Made by a program: the position numbers and the translations under genes. Below are positions 51,766 through 61,479 of a DNA stretch of 64,000 bases, piece by piece. Position 1 is the stretch's first letter; each line of letters starts with the position of its first letter. This DNA comes from Deltaproteobacteria bacterium (GTDB lineage Bacteria > Desulfobacterota > Desulfuromonadia > Geobacterales > Geobacteraceae). A model generated the notes under the pieces. It was given only the letters and a program-made list of their open reading frames with translations, did no database searches and was not told where the DNA came from. The stretch is from contig SBEG01000020.1 in the NCBI GenBank assembly GCA_009668975.1, forward strand, positions 1 through 64,000, given 5' to 3'.

Positions 51766-52296
51766 ATGAGATCATTTCTTGTTCTGCTTTCCGTATTACT
51801 CTTACTTTCGCCGCAGGCCTTCGCGAGGGAGTCTCTCCGGGTCCTCGAAGGTGCAGTTTTGAGAGTGTCTGATGAAGATACCATTAACATAGATTCCGGT
51901 GGCACCAAGGTAAAGATCCGGTTCTATGGAATTGACACTCCAGAGACGGAAAAGATCAACAGAAGGACCGGACAAGTCAGCAAGCCTGGTCAGCCATATG
52001 GTGATGAGGCGTGTCACGCTCTTGAGAGTAAAATTGCAAACCAGCGTGTTCGAGTCGAGGTGATGGATCGTGACCGTTATGGTCGTCTTGTCTCAGTTGT
52101 GTGGTTGGATAACCGAAACATAAACAAGGAAATGGTTGCCGATGGCTGGGCTTGGGCCTACCGTCAGTACTTGGACAGACCACATGCTTCTGAGTACATC
52201 GATGCAGAGGAACGGGCACGCGCCCGGAGGCTCGGTCTCTGGAGACAGAGTAATCCGCAGCCACCTTGGGAGTTCAGGAAGATGTTGAAGATGTAG
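51766..52296 (+). CDS. Secreted thermonuclease-like endonuclease (SNase)
   Basis: 176 residues with a signal peptide (about 1-20, ending AFA) and a staphylococcal-nuclease domain. The catalytic pattern is visible: the FYGIDTPE block with the Arg just before it and a Glu, and DRDRYGRLV with the second Arg. Family enzymes degrade DNA or RNA with Ca2+. Plasmid-borne SNases of this type are common; a role in transfer is not established. Confidence 0.9.
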   Translation: MRSFLVLLSVLLLLSPQAFARESLRVLEGAVLRVSDEDTINIDSGGTKVKIRFYGIDTPETEKINRRTGQVSKPGQPYGDEACHALESKIANQRVRVEVMDRDRYGRLVSVVWLDNRNINKEMVADGWAWAYRQYLDRPHASEYIDAEERARARRLGLWRQSNPQPPWEFRKMLKM

Positions 52297-53291
52297 AGCA
52301 GGCACCAGGATAGCGAGTCCAGAATGAGTGGAATACCTTCCTAAATTTTGCTTGTCAGTAACTTTTCTTTAAATAATTGTACATCTTAATACGAGGATTG
52401 TGCCCAAATGGTGCCATTCGACTTTCGGCTGAAAGCTAGACTTCAAATCAAAAGGAGGCTTTTGATTTCCACCTTGTGAGCCATTTCCGGGTAAGAACTT
52501 TGGCGATTCCTACCTCAAACAGGTAGAATTCAAATGCGGAATTCATGACCTATCAGAACCATGTTGACTTTTACCCTGATTTTGCATGATTGGTGGACCC
52601 ACCTCTCCGTCTTTCTTCCAACAGATTTCGTCGATGCCGATTGCGGTTAGGTTATCCAGGTTACGGTTGGCCAAGCCCCAGTCATAGGTAATGGTCAGGT
52701 GCTTCTTCCCATTGGTCCCTGAAACTTGCTCTACCTTTAAGCCACAGCGAGGACAATCGACACGCAGCATAGCAGACAGTAAGAATACGAAGATGCCCCG
52801 CAAAGGAATAAATTCAAAACGCCGAATCGGCAAGTATTGTAACTGGGACCGTAGATGCCGCAAACTGAACAGAGTGGATGGCTTCCCTTGCGAAGCTAGA
52901 TATCGATTTCAAGGAACAATTGAGTTGCCCTTTCAACCAGACGGACAGCGCCATACACAAAATAATGATATAATTGAACCCGATTCAGTATAGATTTAAG
53001 GAGCATCCCGTTCTTCTGCTCTTGTATTGGGTTTCTTGGTCGAAACATACAATGCCAGATTAAAAGACAGGATGCCCTATTTTCATTAACTGGGTAGCTA
53101 TTCAGGCCCCCATATCCTGAATCTACCCACGAACTCTGCGGAAGAACCAGATATTCCGATAGAAGTTTTCTGGTTGAATTCTGCAACCCAGATATCCATA
53201 CTGCAACCTGAAAGGGTCAGTGAAGGAGGAGGGTCGTAAGTCCTCCGGGAGAGAAAGTATTTCAAGCTTACATCGCAGCAGGTTGTCAGAA
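52297..53291. other. Non-coding region with transposase remnant
   Basis: Contains the ISL3 transposase remnant at 52543-52800 and a perfect 10-bp hairpin with a GAGG loop (52445-52454 with 52459-52468). No intact gene is supported. Frames crossing 52691-52993 are antisense shadows of the remnant. Confidence 0.5.
52543..52800 (-). pseudogene. ISL3-family transposase remnant
   Basis: A short coding stretch keeps the zinc-binding start CPRCGLKVEQV of ISL3 transposases, then jumps directly to NLTAIGIDEICWKK, which belongs much further into the protein (start of the DDE domain). About 100 residues in between are deleted, and the remainder is missing. It marks the edge of the sulfur island. Confidence 0.7.
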
Positions 53292-54446
53292 TTATGCATC
53301 AGTCGTTCTTCTGAGTTGCTGAATCAGTTTCCGCAGGGTATTCACCACGTAGTCCACATCTTCTTCGTCATTGTCCTGGCCCAAGGAAAACCGTAAGTTG
53401 CCGACGACGGCTCCCGCAGCAATTCCCATGGCTTTTAGCACATGGGATACCTTGAGAGAACCCGAACTGCAGGCTGATCCTGATGAAACGGCGATTCCCG
53501 CCCGGTCACGGCCGGTCAGCAGCGCGTCGGATGCCACTCCAAGGAAGGAGATGTTGACGGTGTTTGGAATGCGAAGCTCGGGATGACCGTTACGCTTTAC
53601 GTCGGGGATCGTTTTCAGTATCTGTTCCTCCAGTCGGCTACGAAGCTGCCGCAGACGAATGGATTCTATCGACATTTTCTCTTCGGCTAGTTTGCAGGCC
53701 TTGCCGAGGGCGACGATGCCTGCCATATTTTCTGTCCCGCTCCGAAGGTTCCTCTCCTGAGAACCACCGTGGAGGAGTGGGTAAAATTTTGTTCCTTTTC
53801 CGACGATCAGGGCGCCGATTCCCTTAGGAGCATATAACTTATGCCCCGAGATAGACAGCAGGCTGATGTTTTCTTCGCGGAAGTTCACAGGGATCTTCCC
53901 GACGGCCTGGACTGCGTCGCAATGAAAGCACACACCTTTCCGTGCGGCGATCTTACCGATCTCCCGGATCGGAAAAATAGTGCCGGTTTCATTGTTGGCG
54001 TACATCACCGATATCAAGATGGTCTGTTCGGTAATTGCCGCTTAGAGTGCTTCCAAATCGAGAAGTCCCTCGCTGTTTACGTCAAGGCAGGTTGTCTGAT
54101 ATCCTTGGTGCTCCAGGTACAGGCAAGGGGTAATGACCGCCGGGTGTTCAACCATGGTGGTGACGAGATGGTTGCCCTTGGATCTGCACGCGGCTGCCAC
54201 CCCTTTGATGGCGGTATTATTGGATTCCGTGGCGCATGAAGTGAATATGACTTCGGATGGGTCGCAAGTAACCAGTCCGGCGACCCGCTCGCGGGCCAAT
54301 TCGACGGCCTGTTTTGCATGGCGGCCTTCCCAGTGGATGCTGGACGGATTGCCAAAGGAGTTTCTAAGATATGGCAGCATTTCATCGAGCACTTCCGGGT
54401 GAACCGGCGTGGTTGCGTTGTAGTCCATATAGACCTGACGTTGCAT
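53292..54446 (-). pseudogene. Cysteine desulfurase (NifS/IscS-like) with in-frame stop
   Basis: The full-length frame (about 384 codons) runs from ATG at 54446 to 53292, interrupted only by a TAA at 54042-54044 (after LLDLEAL, before AAITEQT). Both sides are in the same frame, so one base change restores the gene. Conserved parts are present: NPSSIHWEGR, the PLP-lysine loop [12 protein letters not shown], and the catalytic cysteine loop [10 protein letters not shown]. In a sulfur cluster it would supply persulfide sulfur. The downstream part has its own in-frame start codons, but without the N-terminal half it should not be active. Sequencing error is the alternative. Confidence 0.85.
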
Positions 54447-54510
54447 AGCGGTTTCTTCCTCCTCAAAGCGTCATGATAAGCGATCATTTTTTTGCTGGGG
54501 TCAGCCGAAA

Positions 54511-55186
54511 TCATATGCCGGGATCCAGTCGTTGTTTCAGTTCACCATGTTCAGTGGCCAGTCTGCCAAACTTGCATTCCAGTTCCCTGACCTGGTCGAA
54601 CAGGCAGGCCAGAGCCTTGGCCTCAGGATCCGGCAGTTTGCCATGTTCCAGGTCGGTCTTTTCCTGGGGTTTATCATGTGACATGACTATTTTCCCGGGG
54701 ATGCCTACGACCGTTGCCGTGGAAGGTACTTCTTTTACTACGACGGAGTTAGATCCGATCCTGCTATTTTCACCCGCCGTGAACGGTCCAAGAACCTTGG
54801 ATCCTGAACCTATCACCACATTATCTCCCACAGTCGGATGCCTTTTTGTTCGCTCCAGACTGACCCCTCCCAGTGTAACCCCGTGATACAGGGTAACATT
54901 ATCGCCAATTTCAGCGGTTTCACCAATTACCACTTCCATGCCGTGATCGATGGAGAATTTCTGCCGATAGTCACCCCGGGATGAATTTCAATGCCGGTGA
55001 AAAAACGAGTCAGATGAGAAATGAATCGGCCAAGAAAAAACAGCCGTTGTTTCCAGGGCCAGTGGGTGAGCCTGTGCAACCAGACTGCATGCAAGTCGGG
55101 GTAGCATATTAGCATCTCCAGGGTGTTTCGGGCAGCGGGGTCTCTCTCGTAAATCGATGCAATTCTTCGCGCAACTTCCTAAACAT
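54511..55186 (-). pseudogene. cysE: Serine acetyltransferase (CysE-like) with two frameshifts
   Basis: From ATG at 55186, [12 protein letters not shown] matches a CysE start. The frame then shifts near 55150 to [25 protein letters not shown] (in outline), continues to [14 protein letters not shown], and shifts again near 54955 to [20 protein letters not shown] and the left-handed beta-helix repeats through to the stop. Each shift is about one base. CysE makes O-acetylserine, the carbon acceptor for cysteine synthesis. Two separate lesions make error less likely than decay. Confidence 0.82.
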
Positions 55187-55393
55187 GTGACGTTTTTTAC
55201 GGAAATACTGGAGTCGAATTACTATACTTTTTACGTCAATATCATATCCGATAATATCAGTCAATTACTCTCATCTGCGTTTCTTAATGTTCTCAAGACG
55301 AACAGTAAAATAATGCGCATAAATAACAATAAAACTCGTCAGAATGGCAGGGCATCTAAGATACATATAAAGTAAATAACCTGTATTATAAAC

Positions 55394-55422
55394 TTGACAA
55401 AATCAGTGTTGTAATGATACGT
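55394..55422 (+). promoter_or_regulatory. Candidate promoter for the thiF-like operon
   Basis: TTGACA at 55394-55399, a 17-base spacer, then ATACGT at 55417-55422 (partial match to TATAAT). About 85 bases upstream of the ATG at 55509, in the divergent space between cysE and thiF. An Rrf2 protein encoded at 59257 is a possible regulator. Confidence 0.4.
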
Positions 55423-55508
55423 GTTGATTGTGTGAAATAGACTCATTCCAAGGGACTATCCGATTGTGACGTATGTTTCACGACCGCACCCGGAGGAGAG
55501 GGGTGAAG

Positions 55509-56336
55509 ATGTTTACCGATGCGCAGATAGAGCGGTACTCCAGGCATATCATTCTCAAGGAGGTTGGCGGGAAAGGTCAGCAAAAGCTGTTTGATAGCAA
55601 GGTGCTCATTATCGGAGCCGGTGGTCTCGGTTCGCCGGTGGCCCTCTATCTTGCGGCGGCCGGAGTAGGTGTAATCGGAATTGCGGATGCTGATGTGGTT
55701 GATCTGTCAAACCTCCAGCGACAGGTGATCCACCATACGTCTGATATCGGCAAGCCAAAGGTTGCCTCGGCCAGGGAAAAGATGAACGCCATCAATCCCG
55801 ACGTGCGGGTAACTACCTACCAGGAATGGATTAACGCGGGAAATATTTTCGATATCATCCGTGACTACGATTTCGTAATCGATGGCACTGACAACTTTGC
55901 CGCAAAATTCCTCATCAACGATGCCTGCGTCATGGCGAGAAAACCCTTTTCTCACGGCGGGATTCTCCATTTCATCGGTCAAACCACTACTGTCCTGCCG
56001 GGAGAATCAGCCTGCTATCGCTGTCTTTCCCCCGCGCCGCCACCGCCGGGGGCTATTCCAACCTGTGCCCAGGCCGGCGTCATTGGCGTACTTCCAGGAG
56101 TCATCGGTTCAATTCAGGCCACTGAGGCTGTGAAATTCCTTATCGGTGTTGGTAAACTGCTGAGCGGCAGGTTACTTATTTACGATGCGGAAGGAATGGA
56201 TTTCAGTAACGTACCAATCAGGAAAAATCCCCGCTGTCCCCTCTGTGGCGACCATCCCACGATTCTTGAGTTGAAGGATGAGATCGGGGCGATGAACGCG
56301 TGTGATATCGAGTCCGGAAGATCATCTTCCCAGTGA
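55509..56336 (+). CDS. ThiF/MoeB/HesA-family adenylyltransferase
   Basis: 275-residue E1-like enzyme that adenylates the C-terminus of a small ubiquitin-like sulfur carrier. GAGGLGS (36-42) is the nucleotide motif; RYSRHIILKEVG is the canonical opening; four Zn cysteines appear as YRCL... and CPLCGD. It lacks a rhodanese domain. With the JAMM protease downstream it forms the activation half of a CysO/ThiS-type system, but no carrier protein gene is seen in the window. The ATG at 55509 has GGAGAGGGG upstream. Confidence 0.9.
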   Translation: MFTDAQIERYSRHIILKEVGGKGQQKLFDSKVLIIGAGGLGSPVALYLAAAGVGVIGIADADVVDLSNLQRQVIHHTSDIGKPKVASAREKMNAINPDVRVTTYQEWINAGNIFDIIRDYDFVIDGTDNFAAKFLINDACVMARKPFSHGGILHFIGQTTTVLPGESACYRCLSPAPPPPGAIPTCAQAGVIGVLPGVIGSIQATEAVKFLIGVGKLLSGRLLIYDAEGMDFSNVPIRKNPRCPLCGDHPTILELKDEIGAMNACDIESGRSSSQ

Positions 56337-56341
56337 CATAT

Positions 56342-56746
56342 ATGCTGAAGATGCCCCTGATGATTTACCGACAAATGCTTGACCATTCTCTGGAAGGATC
56401 CCCTTTGGAGGTGTGCGGCATACTCGGCGGGTTAAACAACGCCATATCTGCCATCTATCGGATGACCAATACTGACGCAAGCGCCAAACATTTCAGAATG
56501 GACCCGCGTGAGCATGCGAACGTAATGGAAGAACTCCGGCGGAGGGGATTGGAGATGGTCGCCTTTTACCACTCCCATCCAGCGGGCCCACCACACCCTT
56601 CCGCGGAGGATGTCCGTTTGGCGTTTTATCCTGATGTCATTACCGTCATTGTTTCGCTTCATGAGCAGGGTCGTCCCCTGGCACAAGCCTTTTTCATAAG
56701 GGATGGTCTATCTGAGGCAATCGAGATACAGGTGCTCAAAGACTGA
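56342..56746 (+). CDS. JAMM/M67 metalloprotease (Mec+-like)
   Basis: 134 residues. JAMM zinc motif: E23 (PLEVCG), H77-S-H79 (YHSHP), and S87/D90 (PSAEDV), all intact. In actinobacteria and others Mec+ removes cysteine or other adducts from the sulfur carrier CysO, or trims the carrier's C-terminus to expose GG. Overlap with the ThiF-like gene supports shared function. A GTG at 56333, three codons earlier, is an alternative start. Confidence 0.88.
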   Translation: MLKMPLMIYRQMLDHSLEGSPLEVCGILGGLNNAISAIYRMTNTDASAKHFRMDPREHANVMEELRRRGLEMVAFYHSHPAGPPHPSAEDVRLAFYPDVITVIVSLHEQGRPLAQAFFIRDGLSEAIEIQVLKD

Positions 56747-56835
56747 GGAGGGGAGCATAAATTAAACAGTAATGACATGTGAACGGTTTGCCTGGAACGA
56801 ATATTCCCTGTTCACGGAAAATACAGGAGACGACA

Positions 56836-57822
56836 ATGACAGAACGCAACAAGCAAACGACCGTCGATCTGAAAAATCTTAAGGCCGGCGGTTTCATCAA
56901 GGAGCGTGGTAGGGATCTCTTCACCGTGCGGCTTCGTGTGCCGGGCGGCAGGTTGTCCGTTAAGCGCCTGAAAAAAATTGCTCAAGTGGCCGAGAGGTAT
57001 GGGGGAGAGTTCGTTCATCTCTCCGTTCGGCAATCCATCGAACTGATCAATATCAATTTCCGCGACTTCGACGCGGTTGTCACCGAACTGGGGGAGGCCG
57101 GGCAGCAGGTCGCCTCCTGCGGAGCGCGGGTCAGGGTTCCGGTAGCTTGCGGTGGCTGTGAATACAATCCTAATGGGCTCATGGACACCCAGCAATCGGC
57201 ACTGGACGTTGATCTCCAGCTGTTTGGAACGGCAACCGGCCATCACAAGTTCAAGGTAGGTTTTTCCGGTTGTCCCCATGACTGCCCGAAGGCGGCCATC
57301 AATGACGTCGGTTTCGTGGGCATTGTTGAGCCGGAGTTGGATAGCGCCGCGTGCCTTGGCTGCGGGCTTTGTTTTGAAACATGCAGAGAGCTTGCGATAA
57401 CCGAAGGAGAGAGCCGGAAACCGGTTTATCATCGGCATAACTGCCTCTTGTGCGGTGACTGCGTCAAGGTCTGCCCGGCGGATGCCTGGACGGTGCGGCA
57501 GAGGGGTTATGCGGTCTATGCGGGTGGTAAATGGGGGAGAAAACCGGTGGTCGGGACCTTGGTTGCGTTGTTTCTCCCTGGCGAAGAAGTCGTTGCGTTC
57601 ATCGCCGAGATTCTTGACTGGTATGGTACCGCAGCCGATGGGAAGGGACGTGTGCGTCTCGGCCATGTAATCCTGGAAAAGGGGATCAACGCGTTTCTCG
57701 ATCATCTCAGGACAAAATTTCCGCACTATGTCGTGACCGATTTCGTTGCACCCACGGCTATTGACACCCGGTTGCGAGGAAATCTACCCGGTCAGCTGTT
57801 ATCAGATTCAGATTTCGGATGA
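56836..57822 (+). CDS. Siroheme sulfite reductase with ferredoxin domain
   Basis: 328 residues in the small assimilatory/AsrC-like sulfite reductase class, reducing sulfite to sulfide. The siroheme region has ACGGCEYNPNG and FSGCPHDCPKAAINDVGF; an inserted ferredoxin domain has two 4Fe-4S motifs: CLGCGLCFETC (about 192-202) and CLLCGDCVKVCP (about 225-236). The ATG at 56836 has AGGAG upstream; an earlier frame start lacks this. It would feed sulfide to the sulfur-carrier system encoded next to it. Confidence 0.9.
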   Translation: MTERNKQTTVDLKNLKAGGFIKERGRDLFTVRLRVPGGRLSVKRLKKIAQVAERYGGEFVHLSVRQSIELININFRDFDAVVTELGEAGQQVASCGARVRVPVACGGCEYNPNGLMDTQQSALDVDLQLFGTATGHHKFKVGFSGCPHDCPKAAINDVGFVGIVEPELDSAACLGCGLCFETCRELAITEGESRKPVYHRHNCLLCGDCVKVCPADAWTVRQRGYAVYAGGKWGRKPVVGTLVALFLPGEEVVAFIAEILDWYGTAADGKGRVRLGHVILEKGINAFLDHLRTKFPHYVVTDFVAPTAIDTRLRGNLPGQLLSDSDFG

Positions 57823-57915
57823 AACAGCTGTTGCTGAATCTCTTCGTAAAGTCGGTGCTGGATGCTATTCCGACTGCAAAGATTGCCAATATCCGAAGAA
57901 CAAGGAGTGCTGCCG

Positions 57916-58134
57916 ATGGAAACAATTGATCTCCGGGGAGTCTGCTGCCCGACAAACTTTGTAAAGGCTAAGCTGGCTTTGGAGATGGCCGATTCCGGTG
58001 ACGTGCTGGAATTCTACCTGGACGAGGGTGAACCGGTACAGAACGTTCCCCGGAGTCTGAAAGATGAAGGGAATAAGCTGCTTGGGCTGAAGAAGGTCGA
58101 CGACTACTATGTCCTCACCGTGGAAAAGGTTTGA
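57916..58134 (+). CDS. TusA/SirA-family sulfur carrier protein
   Basis: 72 residues. The N-terminal DLRGVCCPTNFVKAKLAL carries the conserved CPxxxxK pattern, with a tandem Cys-Cys where TusA has one key Cys. Such proteins pass persulfide sulfur between desulfurases and acceptors. AAGGAG lies before the ATG. It follows the sulfite reductase gene with a 93-base gap. Confidence 0.88.
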   Translation: METIDLRGVCCPTNFVKAKLALEMADSGDVLEFYLDEGEPVQNVPRSLKDEGNKLLGLKKVDDYYVLTVEKV

Positions 58135-58224
58135 CAGTTACTGCTGAACAGGGAGGGTCCGGCATGTCTGCTGCCAAGCGGAGCCTCGGAACTGAGAACT
58201 TACATGAACGAAAGAGAACACAAC

Positions 58225-58380
58225 ATGAGTAGAAACATTCCGAAACTCCTTGATGGGGTAGCACCCGCGTAAATACTGAAGTCCGGAATTGAGACGGATG
58301 GAGGCCAAGTGAAGCTGGCTTGCTCCTTTTCCGCCGAGGATACCGTTATTATCGACATGATCCACAAGAAGGGTATTGAG
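58225..58380 (+). pseudogene. CysH-like (APS/PAPS reductase) N-terminal fragment
   Basis: From ATG 58225 the frame reads MSRNIPKLLDGVAPA, hits TAA at 58270-58272, and continues in the same frame to [22 protein letters not shown], the conserved N-terminal core of CysH. Similarity then ends near 58380, where a ClpX fragment starts in another frame. It is thus both interrupted and truncated. Confidence 0.7.
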
Positions 58381-59158
58381 CCTTCAGCAGGCTTCTGATT
58401 TTGATGTTGAAAAAGCGCAGAATGGTATCATCTACATAGATGAGATTGACAAAATAGCCAGAAAATCCGCATCCACATCCGTGGTGAGGGATGTCTCAGG
58501 CGAAGGGGTTCAGCAGGCCCATCTCAAGGTCATAGAGGGGACTGTAGTGAACGTACCGCCTAAGGGTGGCAGGAAGCATCCCGAACAGGAATACCTCCAG
58601 GTTGATACCAGTAAAATCCTCTTCATCTGCGGCGGAGCATTCGCCGGTCTGGAAAAAATCATCACCCAGAGGAGAACAAAGGTGAAGACCGTCGGTTTCA
58701 ATTTGGAATCGTCGCCAGCTGATGATGCGCCCGAAGGAAGTGACTCTCTTGAGGAGATTTCCAATTATGACCTGCTCCAATTCGGCCTGATACCAGAATT
58801 CATCGGGAGGCTTCCTGTAATGGCGGTGCTTCATGAGCTTGACGAGGAAGCGCTTGTCAGGATTCTTCGGGAACCCAAGAATTCTATTATCAAACAATAC
58901 CAACGGTTGTTTTCCCTGGAGAATGTTACCTTGAACTTCACGGAAAGCGCCCTGTCCGCGGTAGCCAGAGAAGCGCTTCGGCGCCGGACCGGCTCCCGCG
59001 GCCTGCGTACGCTTCTGGAAAAGACCATGCTCGATACCATGTTCGAAATTCCCTCGAAAAAGTCTGCAGGTAAGGTTATTGTGAATGAAGCTGCCATCTA
59101 CGGGAAGGAAAAACCGAGCATAGTTTATTCAGAGACTCCGGCATTCACCGTACACTGA
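58379..59158 (+). pseudogene. clpX: ClpX C-terminal fragment
   Basis: About 258 codons covering ClpX from just before Walker B ([15 protein letters not shown]) through sensor regions ([13 protein letters not shown], sensor-2 [13 protein letters not shown]) to the normal C-terminus. The zinc-binding domain and Walker A ATP motif are missing, so the protein could not unfold substrates; if made it might interfere with the chromosomal ClpX hexamer. The 5' border coincides with the end of the cysH fragment, so one recombination joined the two. The first usable start codon is a TTG near 58376. Confidence 0.85.
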
Positions 59159-59256
59159 GCAACCGCTCCCGGTGAAAATTCTTGTGTATTACCACCGGGC
59201 GCCCAAAATTTTATTTGCGATAACGTCTGATTGGAAAGAATCAGGGGAGGACCTGC

Positions 59257-59724
59257 ATGAGACTATCTACCAAAAGCCGTTACGGAGTGCGTGCACTTTT
59301 TGATATGGCCTATAATTCCGGAATTTCCCCGGTCAAGATCATGGACATATCACGCCGTCAGGAAATTTCACCCCGTTACCTGGAACAGATATTTCAGAGT
59401 CTCAAGAAGGCGGGAATACTGAAAAGCAAAAGGGGTCCCCATGGGGGATACTACCTTGCCAGAATGCCGGAGCAAATAACAGTCAGGGAAATACTGGAAG
59501 CTGCCGAAGGCGATACGCTCCTTGTTGACTGCCTTGACAAAAGAAATGGTCACAAGGCTCCCTGTAAATTTGAGTCCAAATGCGTTACGCAAACGGTCTG
59601 GCATGATGCAACGGAAACACTCAGTGGATTTTTTTCAGAAACTACTTTAAAAGCATTGTGTGAAAGGGCCGAGTCCATGGGAATCCAAAAGGACTATGAT
59701 CTCCGTTTCAGCTATGACATTTAA
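59257..59724 (+). CDS. Rrf2-family transcription regulator (IscR/CymR-like)
   Basis: 155 residues. The N-terminal winged helix has the family opening MRLSTKSRYGVRALFDMA and RGPHGGYYLAR. The cysteines in the later half (DCLDKRN..., APCKFESKC) are spaced like iron-sulfur-ligating cysteines of IscR, so it may sense iron-sulfur status or cysteine supply. Likely regulator of the adjacent sulfur genes. GGGGAGG upstream of the ATG. Confidence 0.9.
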   Translation: MRLSTKSRYGVRALFDMAYNSGISPVKIMDISRRQEISPRYLEQIFQSLKKAGILKSKRGPHGGYYLARMPEQITVREILEAAEGDTLLVDCLDKRNGHKAPCKFESKCVTQTVWHDATETLSGFFSETTLKALCERAESMGIQKDYDLRFSYDI

Positions 59725-60646
59725 ATTTCATCCTTAAGTCCCCAAGGTATATCCCGCTTCATTTCTGTTGCCTGCGCCCTTGCCAGGTCAAGAGCTAGTT
59801 CATGCTGAAGGCAAATCTAATCTCTGTTTCATGCTTGATCTTGAGGCCAATGCAGCGCTAGAATGTCTTCAGTTGTGCTTTGCAAAAGACCTACTTAAAT
59901 ATATTTCTTGGATAACTTATCAAACTTTCTCCAATTCACCATGATGCTGATTAATTGGGCCTATGTCCCAAGGGCCTAAGCTCGGCTCTTGTCGCCATTG
60001 GCTTTACTTTGTTCTGCAAATCACCATGACGTGAAACGAGGCCATAACCGAAAGGGTATGGCCTTTTTTATTCCCCAAGTCAGGTTTTGCATTTGTCTGA
60101 AAAGCTGTCAATAGTTCGAAGTTCCGTCCACGACGGGGAGCCAAAATCAAGATGGGGTCAACGCAGAATTTGAATATTAAAGCGCGTTAGTGTTATTAAT
60201 ATTCAATCGAATCATTATGTTAAGTAACCTCTCTATTGGAACGCCGATGCATAATCTGGCAATATGTTAACTGGCTGAACTTATGGGGATATTTGTTTCT
60301 TATCGTACTCTATGATTCGTTTTCTGTGGTAACCCTGTAAGCATACGTTTGTTGAATCGATTTTTTCCCATTGACAAGTGAATCAATCTGATGATATTGA
60401 ACATGATATTCAATTTCGCATATAGTCGGTTTTGCGTTTTAATCCGGGGTCTACTTTGCCGAGGCAGCTGATTCAAGCATGAGATGTTTGTTGTTGCGCT
60501 CCCTATAGCGCAGAAAACCAGTGTTTTCAAGATTGAGCTGCAGAAAGTCAAGAAAGGTGATGGGGTATGGGACAACGCAGATTAGGAAACCAAGTTTTTG
60601 ACAACATTGTTTCAAATATTAATCAATAGGTCAAAGGGAGGCAGGC
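59725..60646. other. Non-coding region after the Rrf2 gene
   Basis: About 920 bases with no supported gene. It holds an intrinsic terminator (60040-60069) and a perfect 11-bp inverted repeat TTGAATATTAA/TTAATATTCAA (60170-60180 with 60196-60206) spaced 15 bases apart, possibly an operator. Otherwise I see nothing. Confidence 0.5.
60040..60069 (+). terminator. Intrinsic terminator
   Basis: Stem GGCCATA (60040-60046) with TATGGCC (60057-60063), an inner ACC/GGG region with GAAA loop, followed by a run of T residues at 60064-60069. Could end transcripts from the Rrf2 side. Confidence 0.75.
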
Positions 60647-61471
60647 GTGTTAAAGAAAAGATTTGCTGTGATTTTTTGCTGGGCAACCATAGTTTATGCC
60701 GCAACTGCAGTTGCTGATGAAGGCCCTCGCGAGATACAGGATAACTCGTTTCTCATTGAAGAGGCATACAATCAGGAAGACGGGGTGATTCAGCACATTC
60801 AGGCGTTTAGTTTGCACAAAGGGGGCAGCTGGGCATATACATTTACTCAGGAATGGCCGGTACCCGGCCAGACTCACCAGCTTTCATACACCATCCCCGT
60901 CGACAGGACAGTAGAGGATGGAAGGGGTAAGACGGGCATCGGCGACGTGGCGCTTAACTACCGCTATCAGGCGGTGCTGAAGGACAATATCGCCTTCGCT
61001 CCGCGCTTTTCAGTGCTTCTCCCCACCGGCGGCTATAAAAAGGGGCTGGGGAGCGGCACCGTCGGGTACCAGATAAATCTCCCCCTCAGCGTTAAACTCT
61101 CCGACCGGTTCGTTACTCATTACAACCTCGGAATGACCTTCACTCCGAACAGCAAGGACCAAGTCGGCGGTAAGGCCGACACCTTCTCGACCAACTACGG
61201 GGCCAGTGTTATCTATCTTGCTTCCAAGAATCTCAACCTGATGCTTGAGGCGGCCGGTTCCTCGGACCAGATCGTGGTGGGTTCCGGTCGAACGGACAAC
61301 GAAAATTCGCTCTTCATCAACCCCGGTCTTCGCTACGCCGTCGATTGCAAAGTCAAGGGCATGGACGTACTGCAAATTGTGCCAGGCATATCTTTCCCGA
61401 TAGGCGTAGGCCCTTCCAAGGGAGAGTACGGCGTCCTGGCTTATCTTTCAATCGAACATTCACTGTTTTAG
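60647..61471 (+). CDS. Outer-membrane beta-barrel transporter-like protein
   Basis: 274 residues with a signal peptide (about 1-23, ending AVA). The rest alternates amphipathic strands, and ends in an aromatic residue (HSLF), as outer-membrane barrels do. It resembles the 'phenol degradation MetA-like / transporter' group (Phenol_MetA_deg) often seen beside metal efflux operons; function unknown. GTG start at 60647 with AGGGAGG upstream. Confidence 0.7.
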   Translation: MLKKRFAVIFCWATIVYAATAVADEGPREIQDNSFLIEEAYNQEDGVIQHIQAFSLHKGGSWAYTFTQEWPVPGQTHQLSYTIPVDRTVEDGRGKTGIGDVALNYRYQAVLKDNIAFAPRFSVLLPTGGYKKGLGSGTVGYQINLPLSVKLSDRFVTHYNLGMTFTPNSKDQVGGKADTFSTNYGASVIYLASKNLNLMLEAAGSSDQIVVGSGRTDNENSLFINPGLRYAVDCKVKGMDVLQIVPGISFPIGVGPSKGEYGVLAYLSIEHSLF

Positions 61472-61479
61472 CTGTGCCT

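Noticed and set aside
52691..52993. A 100-codon forward frame over the ISL3 remnant
   Set aside because: Antisense to the transposase remnant with no independent similarity.
57746..57964. Cys-rich 72-codon frame between sulfite reductase and tusA (GCYSDCKDCQYPKN)
   Set aside because: The cysteine pattern is attractive, but the frame overlaps the ends of two well-supported genes, its only start lies inside the reductase gene, and no ribosome-binding site is seen.
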